DNA of 64,000 nucleotides, taken from positions 22,402,867-22,466,866 of the forward strand of contig NC_092525.1 in NCBI RefSeq assembly GCF_037038585.1, given 5' to 3'. The notes beneath the pieces were generated by a model that saw only the letters and a list, made by a program, of their open reading frames with translations, was not told the origin of the DNA and did no database searches. The translations under genes and the position numbers were made by a program. Shown in pieces: positions 23,501 to 30,400 of this stretch; the first letter of the stretch is position 1, and every line of letters starts with the position of its first letter. The DNA is from Patagioenas fasciata. Lineage: Eukaryota > Chordata > Aves > Columbiformes > Columbidae.

Positions 23501-25606
23501 GGAGAATCTATGACTGAAGCAGCCATTGAGGTGGTGGGTGTGAGGAAACCTCAGTCCTTTTCCAGGCAGAGATTTTGTACAATTGGGTTCTCAGATGTTC
23601 ATGTGGAAATGGCAGGCATGTCTGGGATTAATGTGCCAGGTACCCCGGCCACTGATGACACGATCATGAGGATCCACGTAATAATCTTGAGAGTGTTCAT
23701 GGCATATGTCAAGTCTTGTTGAAGAAGGGCAGATGTTTTGGGGATGTTTTTGGTAGTTTGGTTTCCTAAATAGAATGGCATAAAAAAATGAATTCCTGGC
23801 AGGTTTCCTATCTAGAGCAGGACAGGTGTGGCCGCTTGGCTCTCCTGCTTCCAGATATCTAGATTTTAGTTGTTTATCAAACCTTTTGGAGATGCATTCA
23901 GGGAATCCAGAGCTCTGAGCTGCACACTTCTGTGGAATTAGTGTGTTTTAGTCTCAGCTGTGGCCTTCTGGAGGAGTTTGGATAAGGGTTGCACCACCTG
24001 TCCCTGGTAAGGCAAAGGTGATAAAACTGTTAAACAGAAGTGACTGGAGTAGAGAGAAGTTGATTGTTTTTCTTGCAGGATAAAAATGTTCTGTGTTTAA
24101 CTTCAGCAGACTAGAAATTCTAAAATCATAGTTCTTGAGTGTTAAATCTAACAGTATGAAGGTGAGTCAAAACAATAGCTGAAACGAAATGTTTTACTTG
24201 TTGAAATTGAGTGTTTTGATTTATCAAGATGAAACAGAATGATTCATGCAACTTTTTCCTAATCAGCAGTTTGCCAAAACCAGCATGTGCCTGTGAAATG
24301 TTTGTTTTGGTGAGAGATGCAGCTTCCTTGGGAAATTTTTCAGCCTGTTCTGTTGAACAGCCGGTGGCAGCAGATTGCTGTCTGTCCTGGCTATTGCTGG
24401 TGGTCCTGGCTGTCAGACCATTCTTTCCTGTCACCCTGTGTAGGGACAGAAGCTGCTGCCATTCCAAGCGCTGGTTTAGTTGTTTGTTTTTCTTCACTAC
24501 TGTCCTCATCTTCAATTTGCTTGCAAGAGAACAATTTAAAAAATCAGTATTTCTGTATCTTGTAGCCTGCTTCTCTCATGGTTTGCCTCTCGTACCCTGG
24601 TTTGCAGGGTTCTGGCGGCATCTCGACTCGCCCTCCTGGATGCAGTGATGGTGCAAACAGTGATGACTTCTTAGGCTAATTTCTCTTTAATGTTAAAAAA
24701 AGCCCTCACCCATTCCGCTAAGGAAGGTTTCTGTGAAACAGGTCCTTTTTCAGAAGTGACAAGCACGTGGGGACAGCACACTTGAAACTGGAAAAGCTGG
24801 AATCAGAATGTGAAGTCAGAGAGATCATCGAGGTATGTTTTCTGGGTGAGGTGTGTTCTTCTAGTGAGTATGATTTGATCACCAAGAGAAAATGAATATT
24901 CGCATTGCGTGTGTTTGTACACAGTTGGCAGTTTTGTATTGGGTGATTTTGACAAACAACAATGGGCTGTTTTTCATCTCTTGAAGCTTGTCTTAGCTGT
25001 GAATGTTCTGATACTGGGAGCTTCTTGAGGTCTCTCTTCTGCACATTTTCTGTATCAAGATAGTTTTCTTTGTCAGGACCAAAAAAATCAGGTGATTCCC
25101 ACAAATACCCATATTGATAGCTAACAAGTCAAAGGGTTAAGCAAAGACTGACACAGTGAGGAGGGAGCCGCTGTAAGGTCCAGGAGGAGATCACTAAGTG
25201 AAGCCTTAAAAAATAAAAATCCCTCGGGCTGTGTCACAGACTCAGGACACGGCTGCCCCTGGAGCCCGCCCGTGCCTGGGCTGGGTGTTTGGCCACAGAG
25301 GTGGTGCTGCCCTGGGACCCACTCTGCTGAGCGATGAAGCCAGGAGCGCAGGGCTGTGATGGCTCCCAGTGGTCTCTGTCATCTTCTGTTCACGGGGAAA
25401 CAAAGTCAGTGCTCGCCTGAGGCGCTACAGTTGGACATTATCATTTGTATGTGTGATAACCGCACTTCTCTTTGTGGCTCTTTCAGATTTTTGATGGCAG
25501 AAAACCCACTGGAGGGAAACTGGAAGTGAAAGTGAGACTCAGGGAGCCCCTCAGTGGTCAAGATCTTCAAATGATCACAGAAAACTGGCTGGTCCTTGAG
25601 CATTAG
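2421..25606 (+). CDS. CC2D1B: CC2D1B, coiled-coil and C2 domain protein 1B (21 coding exons; 5' end missing)
   Basis: This is the CC2D1/Lgd family gene, assembled as 21 exons whose phases all join into one open frame of about 813 residues. In order it encodes an acidic N-terminal segment beginning PLPMDHIEKM, four DM14 repeats (about residues 89-148, 229-283, 328-388 and 492-553 of the part seen), a Pro/Glu-rich linker between repeats 3 and 4, the helical KQFMHLGNVAETTRFEKLAQ segment, and a C2 domain from about residue 649 to the C terminus, ending NWLVLEH. The family binds ESCRT-III CHMP4 through DM14 repeats, binds phospholipid through C2, limits Notch receptor trafficking in flies (Lgd), and was described as a repressor of the 5-HT1A gene (Freud-2). 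CC2D1B is preferred over the paralog CC2D1A because the C2 and C-terminal sequence matches my memory of human CC2D1B almost residue for residue. Human is 858 residues, so roughly 45 N-terminal residues are upstream of the window. No promoter is visible. Confidence 0.96.
3279..3398 (+). CDS. CC2D1B: CC2D1B coding exon 2 of window
   Basis: The exon is 120 nt, phase 0 to 0, between tactttag and gtagga. It encodes AELQEVLGVEGETESCEDE followed by a Glu/Pro-rich tail. The ELQEVLGV core is conserved in CC2D1A/B. The next intron (3399-4481) is unremarkable. Confidence 0.93.
4482..4619 (+). CDS. CC2D1B: CC2D1B exon 3: first half of DM14 repeat 1
   Basis: The exon is 138 nt, phase 0 to 0. The acceptor ttttttctgag was chosen because it keeps phase; the nearer gttaccag would break it. 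It encodes LQQTIEKRITNYRTAISNAK through RRYERGLK, the helical DM14 core. The donor gtaagc lies 30 nt upstream of an 18-base G run. Confidence 0.92.
4650..4667 (+). repeat. 18-nt poly(G) tract in a CC2D1B intron
   Basis: Eighteen consecutive G bases begin 31 nt after the exon 3 donor. G runs near 5' splice sites can bind hnRNP H/F or form G-quadruplexes. The length may also be a sequencing or assembly artefact, because such tracts are hard to read. Confidence 0.9.
4668..6510. other. CC2D1B intron, nothing recognised
   Basis: This is intronic sequence between the two halves of DM14 repeat 1. Short open frames on both strands (for example 5217-5606) have no recognisable protein similarity and no splice-consistent role. 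Confidence 0.7.
6511..6784 (+). CDS. CC2D1B: CC2D1B exon 4: end of DM14 repeat 1 and linker
   Basis: The exon is 274 nt, phase 0 to 1, with acceptor tctctaccag. It encodes TLETMLAAVKKGRKINEDEM then PPPVATG, the conserved DM14 end, followed by a poorly conserved Ser/Glu-rich linker. The donor gtacca is weak, but the next exon joins in phase after a 321-nt intron. Confidence 0.93.
7106..7230 (+). CDS. CC2D1B: CC2D1B exon 5: first half of DM14 repeat 2
   Basis: The exon is 125 nt, phase 1 to 0, between ttctcacag and gtaggc. It encodes a split Asp codon, then LQKSSTRAILLMRQKEYKLA and continues to KAKEYMRAGK. This matches the human DM14-2 helix (RQREYKVAALSAK). The following intron is only 145 nt. 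Confidence 0.95.
7376..7451 (+). CDS. CC2D1B: CC2D1B exon 6: second half of DM14 repeat 2
   Basis: The exon is 76 nt, phase 0 to 1. It encodes KFNVVLEALDSGQVIDLQNL then PPPPQ. The acceptor is ctgtatcag and the donor gtaagg. The next intron, 7452-8570, is AT-rich and shows nothing recognised. Confidence 0.94.
8571..8681 (+). CDS. CC2D1B: CC2D1B exon 7: Gln/Ser/Pro linker
   Basis: The exon is 111 nt, phase 1 to 1, between cactttgcag and gtagaa. It encodes DLESQGNLQDASQQKVQAPS and a Gln/Pro/Thr-rich tail ending TQEAS. It links DM14 repeats 2 and 3, is probably disordered, and is of similar length to the human linker. Confidence 0.9.
8928..9011 (+). other. CC2D1B: Possible optional CC2D1B exon extension (84 nt, in frame) or 3-nt micro-exon
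   Basis: A strong acceptor (tctctgcag) precedes 8928, and the 84 nt from there to 9011 are open in the CC2D1B frame and phase compatible with both neighbours. They would add 28 residues including CESCGIS. The first three bases (aag) are followed directly by gtaagg, so a phase-neutral 3-nt exon is also possible. The human protein, as I recall it, lacks such an insert, so this is more likely intron. Confidence 0.3.
9012..9142 (+). CDS. CC2D1B: CC2D1B exon 8: first half of DM14 repeat 3
   Basis: The exon is 131 nt, phase 1 to 0, with acceptor cttgtttcaag after a pyrimidine-rich stretch. It encodes QQPKTVLEALQQRLEKYKSA and continues through GRMHERIAK. The match to human TVLDALQQRLNKYR is strong. 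The start could be 8928 instead if the upstream acceptor is used. Confidence 0.87.
9425..9497 (+). CDS. CC2D1B: CC2D1B exon 9: second half of DM14 repeat 3
   Basis: The exon is 73 nt, phase 0 to 1, between tgcttacag and gtaagt. It encodes QYQDAIRAHKTGRKVNFSEL then PVPP, nearly identical to human. Confidence 0.95.
9498..11641. other. CC2D1B intron, nothing recognised
   Basis: This is a 2.1-kb intron after DM14 repeat 3. It contains a short AGT microsatellite near 10376-10385 and an A-rich run near 11019-11037. The open frames here (such as 11132-11533) match no protein I know. Confidence 0.7.
11642..11754 (+). CDS. CC2D1B: CC2D1B exon 10: linker after DM14 repeat 3
   Basis: The exon is 113 nt, phase 1 to 0. 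It encodes GFPPLPGVAAAEGDSTIAAV, then LESAGKLAN and an acidic end (NDEEDE). It corresponds to the human PPGFPPIPGLES segment. Acceptor ttcctcctcag; donor gttagt. The next intron (11755-12577) contains a T run at about 12296-12312. Confidence 0.93.
12578..12770 (+). CDS. CC2D1B: CC2D1B exon 11: Pro-rich linker
   Basis: The exon is 193 nt, phase 0 to 1, between gttatgctag and gtaagg. It encodes NELLTQAPVAKKPAQLPGKP and a Pro/Ser/Glu-rich remainder ending DQLPPA. The APVAKKPA core matches human; the rest is fast-evolving and probably disordered. Confidence 0.92.
12771..14993. other. CC2D1B intron, nothing recognised
   Basis: This is a 2.2-kb intron before DM14 repeat 4. Open frames on both strands around 13168-13530 are overlapping shadows with no recognisable product. 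The reading frame of the next exon extends back to an ATG at 14948, but the DM14-4 acceptor at 14993 explains it better. Confidence 0.7.
14994..15166 (+). CDS. CC2D1B: CC2D1B exon 12: DM14 repeat 4
   Basis: The exon is 173 nt, phase 1 to 0, with acceptor aactgtttttcag and donor gttagt. It encodes REQLEFLENRKKQYMKAAVK through EQAKCGKPVDISK. Unlike the first three repeats, this DM14 is not interrupted after its central Lys. Confidence 0.95.
15791..15916 (+). CDS. CC2D1B: CC2D1B exon 13
   Basis: The exon is 126 nt, phase 0 to 0. It encodes LPSPPTDDEGDFIFIHHEDV and RLSQKADEVYAQLIKLLKDQ followed by HE, one of the most conserved stretches of the family. The donor gtgacc is weak. The upstream intron (15167-15790) shows nothing recognised. 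Confidence 0.95.
16444..16502 (+). CDS. CC2D1B: CC2D1B exon 14
   Basis: The exon is 59 nt, phase 0 to 2, between gtgttgacag and gtaagc. It encodes RCLQYSKQFMHLGNVAETT plus the first two bases of Arg. It matches human KCLLFSKQFMHQGNVAETTR. Confidence 0.94.
16759..16875 (+). CDS. CC2D1B: CC2D1B exon 15
   Basis: The exon is 117 nt, phase 2 to 2, with acceptor ttctgtag and a weak donor gtgtgg. It encodes FEKLAQGCKKDMDILQLARA then MDPPSHHFEERTFKMI, the segment leading into the C2 domain. Confidence 0.94.
17347..17420 (+). CDS. CC2D1B: CC2D1B exon 16: start of C2 domain
   Basis: The exon is 74 nt, phase 2 to 1. It encodes IFSELNSTEMHLLIVRGINL then PAPP, the first C2 beta strands, close to human. 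Acceptor tttttcacag; donor gtatgt. Confidence 0.95.
18090..18148 (+). CDS. CC2D1B: CC2D1B exon 17: C2 domain
   Basis: The exon is 59 nt, phase 1 to 0, between tttgttcag and gtgagt. It encodes GVSPRDLDAFVKFEFQYPSA, matching human GVTPDDLDAFVRFEFHYP. The next intron (18149-19958) contains a TG/TA-rich stretch. Confidence 0.94.
18816..18899. repeat. TG/TA-rich low-complexity tract
   Basis: A purine-pyrimidine alternating stretch of degenerate (TG)n and (TA)n, rich in tgtgtatgtg and acatatatat words, lies in the CC2D1B intron. Confidence 0.75.
19959..20010 (+). CDS. CC2D1B: CC2D1B exon 18: C2 domain
   Basis: The exon is 52 nt, phase 0 to 1. It encodes EQPQKSKTPVINNNNCP, corresponding to human DQAQKSKTAVVKNTNSP. 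The acceptor is cttttaatag and the donor gttagt. Confidence 0.93.
21003..21102 (+). CDS. CC2D1B: CC2D1B exon 19: C2 domain
   Basis: The exon is 100 nt, phase 1 to 2. It encodes EYNQLFKLNINRNHRGFRRA then IRSKGIKFEVFHK, almost identical to human. The acceptor is cttgattgtag and the donor gtaagt. Confidence 0.95.
21103..24741. other. Largest CC2D1B intron, nothing recognised
   Basis: This is a 3.6-kb intron inside the C2 coding region. Open frames occur on both strands (for example 24126-24648) but resemble no known protein and lack splice-consistent support. Confidence 0.7.
24742..24832 (+). CDS. CC2D1B: CC2D1B exon 20: C2 domain
   Basis: The exon is 91 nt, phase 2 to 0, between ctgtgaaacag and gtatgt. 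It encodes SFFRSDKHVGTAHLKLEKLE then SECEVREIIE, matching human SFFRSDKLVGTAHLKLERLE. Confidence 0.95.
25487..25606 (+). CDS. CC2D1B: CC2D1B last coding exon, end of C2 domain, TAG stop
   Basis: The acceptor is ggctctttcag. The exon encodes IFDGRKPTGGKLEVKVRLRE then PLSGQDLQMITENWLVLEH and TAG. The human protein, as I recall, carries a few more residues (PRGL). The exon probably continues as UTR to 25617, where a gtatga donor follows. Confidence 0.95.
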   Translation: MFDGRKPTGGKLEVKVRLREPLSGQDLQMITENWLVLEH

Positions 25607-26834
25607 TTCTGTCTGAGGTATGAACGCTGCGGCTAAAGATGTTCTGGCCAGAACTTGACAGGGCTACAGCTCAACTCTGCTTGAATACTGTCATTGTTGA
25701 CATTGACCCAATTACACAGGCTTTGATACCGTTCATCTTTATATTTGTAGTGGTGAGCTGACATCATTTCAGAAACAAGGTTACAGAATCTCTGATGAGT
25801 TTGTAAATCAAAAACACCATTTCACAATCCCTTGAAATGCAGGGAGAACTTCTAGCATGACCTTTATTTAGAATAATTTAGAAGATAAGGTTGACTAATC
25901 CTTTCTAGGAGAGAGGGTACTTTCCATTCATCCCTATTGTTAGCAAAATAGTTTTCAGGATTAGCAAGGACCCTTCTTCCCTGACCAGAAGCTAGAGAAG
26001 GGTGTTTATTTGCCTCATGAAGTCTGCTTGACTTTATTTGAAAGGGAAACTATCAGAGACGGGCTTTCTTCTGGATACTTGAGGCTTCTTGGCAGGGAGA
26101 AACAGTTGAATCCAGGCTACCCAAAATCTGTGCCTGGTACTCACTGTGCTCTTTATCAAGTACAAAAGGTGAGCTGTGTGCTGCCACAGCAGCTCTGTAG
26201 TACAAGGATGAAAGAGGTCAGCTATTTCTCTTGCGAGCCCCTGTGGAAACTGCTCAGTTTTGGAGCTCATCTTCCTTTCTCATGCGTTCTAGGTGTTGTA
26301 AATTCTCCCTTCCAAAAAAAAAAAAATCAAACATTTTGGTGTTGGTTTTTTTTTTTTTAAAGCTATTTTCTACATAAAGTTACAGAAGGGTAAGAAGTAC
26401 CAGAAGTCCATCTACCAGTGGAAGCTCTAGTTCACCCTACTGTTACATATGTTTTATAATCACTCTTTATTGCATGGCGACATACTCTTATTTCTCCCAG
26501 ACTCAGAACACAAATTGGAGACACATGGCAGAATTGCTGTTTCATGGGCATTGCTTTTTCTTTAGAGCAATTGATACAGCAACCTAAATAACCTCCATTT
26601 AGCACAATTTTGTAGACAGCATTTTTCAGACAATCTGTTGTTTTAAAAGTACATTTGATGTTTGAAAGAAATTCAGATTAGTTGGACACAATCACTGATA
26701 TCATGAAACTGAGGTCCTCACTTGTTGATCATCCAGAAATTTCATGTCAGTGTTTTACGTATAATTGGGCCTTGAAATGTGAACATCTATTAAATACTGC
26801 ATCAAATGATGTTTGTTTTGTTTGTTTTTTCCAG

Positions 26835-27970
26835 ATCCATTGGAACGCAAGAAGATGTGGGATGAACGTATGTAGAAAGATGCTGCTAGCTGCAAGCACC
26901 AAAGATGTTAAAAGAATGCACTACTGAACCTAATGTCTATTTTGATAACAGCCATAGTGCTTATTAATAACTGTAAGGCAAATGTAAGGCTCTGGAAATC
27001 GCTGCTGCAGGGGATTGTTACTAGTCTACACAAAATAGACAGAATTGCCTTAACGTGGGACTACTAATGTAGTGCCAGGATGAATGTTACGTTAACTATG
27101 CATAGCGGTGTGTGAGAAGTTCAGCCTCTTAAAAATTCCCTGAGGCAGCGCAGAAACTTTTCAGCCAAGTCACAGGTAAGACCTTTCCTGGAATTCATTT
27201 TTTCAAGTGTACAAGCAGCAAACGTGGTACAGTGAACAGTCTGCTACTGCTTTTTCTGTTCTCTCTTATCAAGGCCTGTTTGCTTTGGGTTTTTGTTTCC
27301 TAAAATAGAGGAGAGACACGTTAGGCAGCAATCTAGCAGCCGGGTGTCCCTCCTCTGCGCGTGCCATCACGACACGAAGTTCAATGGGATGTTGCCTTTC
27401 AGAAGAAAAGAGTGCAGGGCTTCTAGCGGCCGGTGTTTACAGATCTACGTGTTTGTTCTGGCTCCCAGTTGTCCGCCATGCTTGCTGCGCTGCCTGCTCA
27501 GTGCAGCCCGGGTACTGTGCCTTCATCCTTTTTCTTTTTTTAATTTTAAAAAAGGAGGAAAAAAAAAAAGTATGCTAGGCTCTGCTGCTTCCCAAATGTT
27601 CCTTGTATTTTTACAAAGATAGGCTTTTACAGTTCTTCCAGGTGATGGGGAAAATAGCCACTCTTTGTCACATAGAAAAACAGATGATGAGTATTTTCAG
27701 GAATGCTTTTGATCAGCAGCGTATGGTACCAGATACTTTTGTGTTTTTAAATCTCGGTAACAGAAATGAGTGATGTGAAAGGAGAGGCCGTGCCTGCCCT
27801 GGGCAGCGGGAGCTCCGGCACCCGCTGTTCGCGTTGGGCGAGTGCAGACAGAACAGAGAACAGACAAGTAAGGCAGCGCTGCCTCTGCCTTCTGAGCAGA
27901 TGAAGACAATACAGTGTTTGGGTTTTAATTTCAATAAATTTAATATACAAAACTACATGTTGAAAATAAA
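26835..27970 (+). other. CC2D1B: Candidate CC2D1B 3' UTR exon
   Basis: A gtatga donor follows ctgag at 25618, 11 nt after the CC2D1B stop, and a strong acceptor (gtttgttttttccag) ends at 26834. The region beyond has no convincing coding frame and ends near two AATAAA signals. A 3' UTR intron is inferred; the alternative is one unspliced 3' UTR from 25607. Confidence 0.45.
27933..27970 (+). promoter_or_regulatory. Candidate poly(A) signals for CC2D1B
   Basis: AATAAA occurs at 27933-27938 and 27965-27970 in an AT-rich tract, followed by T/GT-rich sequence (a tttttt run, then tgcagtgtt) as expected downstream of a cleavage site. These are the first plus-strand AATAAA hexamers I saw after the CC2D1B stop. 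Confidence 0.45.
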
Positions 27971-29909
27971 AATATAATATGCAGTTTTTTGCAGTGTTAA
28001 CTAACTGAATTTTTAAAGTACAATTTTTTTTCTAAAACAAGTACTCATTTCTTAACAACATGGTAATTAAGGTCATTTAAAAGGCTATGGCTGAAGCAAA
28101 CATGTCAGTCACCAGGTGATAATGTTTTGCACAAACATAATCCAAACCTAAAAGACTTTTGGGGCAAAGGAAGAGAAGATGATTTTTTTTTCACCTTTTT
28201 TTACTGCATTATTAGGCATAACAATGCAACTAAGGTAACTGGAAAGCCGCTGCTGTGGCAAAGCTGGAGAGCAGGCTGAAGAAGGGAGGTGGTTGGTTTG
28301 TAGAACATTCTTCCAGCTGCAGAATCTTTCCTGCACCCGGTAGCACAGCGCCGTGTCCCAACAGTGTGCAGGGAGTTTGAAAGTCACCTCAGTCCTGGTC
28401 TGCTGCACAAATCCACAGGAAGGCTACTGATTGTGCTATAGTTCAAGGTTTGTCCATCATGAAACATGAAATAAGCTGTGTGAAGTCAGCCACCTCTCCC
28501 CGAACACCAGAGGTAAGGTTGCACTCTCGTGTAACTCACCGGTTCAGGTGTAGCCATGTGCTACCTCTTGCTGGCCAGCACTGCCGTCTGGAGTTGCAGC
28601 AAGTTCTCTGACTGGCCTTCTCCCAGTGCTGGGTGCTGACAGCTGGAATTTGCAGTATTGGATTTGTTGGACTTTGCTTTCTTTTTAAAAAGCAGTAGCT
28701 ATTTATTTGCAACTGCACTCTGTACATACACTGTGCTGTCCTTACATAAAATACAATGCTACGTGTGCAGTTACCTTTGCCCAGCTGGTGCTGTATATTT
28801 GTTTAAAGCATAGAGCATCAGTCTCACAGTAGCCTTGCGCTTCCCTTTCTATTTGAAAGGCCACCTTGTTACTCATATAGAGCAAAACCAGAATAATCCT
28901 CTCTGCATCCACCAGCACTGGCTGACGATGCAAGGTCTGAAAGAGACTGTTGACCAGAACCGAGCCCCTCTCTCCCCACATTTATTTTCTGTACAGGCAG
29001 GTGGGGAAGCCTTCCTCCCTGTTCTTGGGGGGGACTCAGCTGCTTTGCACGGCTCTGGCTAAACAAACCAAACCCCTTGTCCTGCCCTCAGCTCTTCCCC
29101 CTGCTGAGCAGTTTTCGTGGAGACAGTAAGAATGTGGAACCACGTTTCCTCTGGGTGAGTCTCAACTCCAGCTTCACAGACGTGAGCAGCTGCTTTCCTT
29201 ACTCATGCCCTCTCAGGTGAGACCAGGAGCACTGGGCCAGTGCAAGTGTTCAGAGCTGACCAGAAAGCTGCTTTTTTTTCAGCAGAACATGCAAACCCAG
29301 CTGCTCTATTCTGTTATCACAGGTAAGCTTTTACACAGTGCTGCTAATACAAAGTGCGAGCTCTCTTGCAGTACGTGACACTGGCGATAGCTACAGCACA
29401 CAGCAGGGAGGACGCTGAAAGCTGCCCTGGGTGTTCCTTTTCTTCAAAAAGCAGGACCTATGGGGAAGAGGAATGAGATATAACTGCACTTCAGGGCTAA
29501 TAGTTCCTCTGCTTCATACAGATTTGTAAACAAAGTACAGAATAGCGGAGGTGGTCCAGGAGATTATAGAAATCTGCCCAGGTGATGAGTTTTCATAGTA
29601 AATAGAGGAAAAAAGTAAACTAGCCTATTACACACACAAAACTGCAGTTTACATAATACCGCACCTGCCTGCCCTTCTGCTCGTTTGGACACATATACAA
29701 ATGGAGTTATGGCTGGGTAATCGTTCCACATCTCTCAAGGGCTACTCCAGGCATATTTCAACCAATAATCTGGTCAAAATAATGTAAACATTGCTTTTTA
29801 ATGTCTACAGAATAACCACAAACAGCATTATGATGAGGTCAGCATGGAGGTCTTGATTGTTGTTTCTTACATGTCCATCTACAAACAGTACAAGATTGGA
29901 GTTTCACTT
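27971..29909. other. Region between the two convergent genes (3' UTR or intergenic)
   Basis: This stretch lies between the candidate 3' ends of CC2D1B and ZFYVE9. I see no coding exon or repeat family. Minus-strand AATAAA (written TTTATT on plus) at 28702-28707 and 28981-28986 could serve a longer ZFYVE9 3' UTR. Confidence 0.55.
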
Positions 29910-29915
29910 TTTATT
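29910..29915 (-). promoter_or_regulatory. Candidate ZFYVE9 poly(A) signal
   Basis: AATAAA on the minus strand lies about 325 nt after the ZFYVE9 stop and is followed by a GT-rich tgtttgtag stretch. It is the first such hexamer downstream of the stop, giving a 3' UTR of roughly 0.35 kb if used. Confidence 0.5.
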
Positions 29916-30238
29916 TATGCCCCAGTGATCTTTGCACCCGTTTGAGCATTTAGAGTACACGACTGTAAGTCTTTAAACATGAGCATTTCTCTAAACAGTA
30001 ACAGAAGTGGAGTAGCTGCAAGGATAGCATAGCCATGTTGTAGTATAGAAGCTGCCCTGATCCTCTGGTTGTTGACAATGCATAGAAGATTTAGAATTAT
30101 GGAACAACTGTCCCTCCCTCCTCCCCCCATTTTCCTCCCCAATAGTGTTAACAAAAGCTTAATTTTTCCAGTTTTAAAGTGCAAATGATTCAGATACAAC
30201 TGCTGCTGGAACAGGTCTGAACAGAAAATGAAGTCCTC

Positions 30239-30400
30239 TTATGAGATGTTCTCCAGGATATAAAAGATGAGCTCCATGATGACGGGCCCCTCGCTGAGCT
30301 GACATGCCCCTCCATGAATCACCGGCACTAAGGCACTGTCCAGGTCATTCATGTACTGTGAGGGCAGGGGCTGCCCATTGCTCCCAGCTTGGTAACCAAC
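30239..30400 (-). CDS. ZFYVE9: ZFYVE9 last coding exon, TAA stop
   Basis: Read on the minus strand, the acceptor gttttgtag is followed by 53 codons and TAA. It encodes [20 protein letters not shown] through the C-terminal [13 protein letters not shown]. Human differs by one or two residues, as I recall. The upstream intron (30401-31197) holds nothing recognised. Confidence 0.97.
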   Translation of the reverse strand, partial: VGYQAGSNGQPLPSQYMNDLDSALVPVIHGGACQLSEGPVIMELIFYILENIS

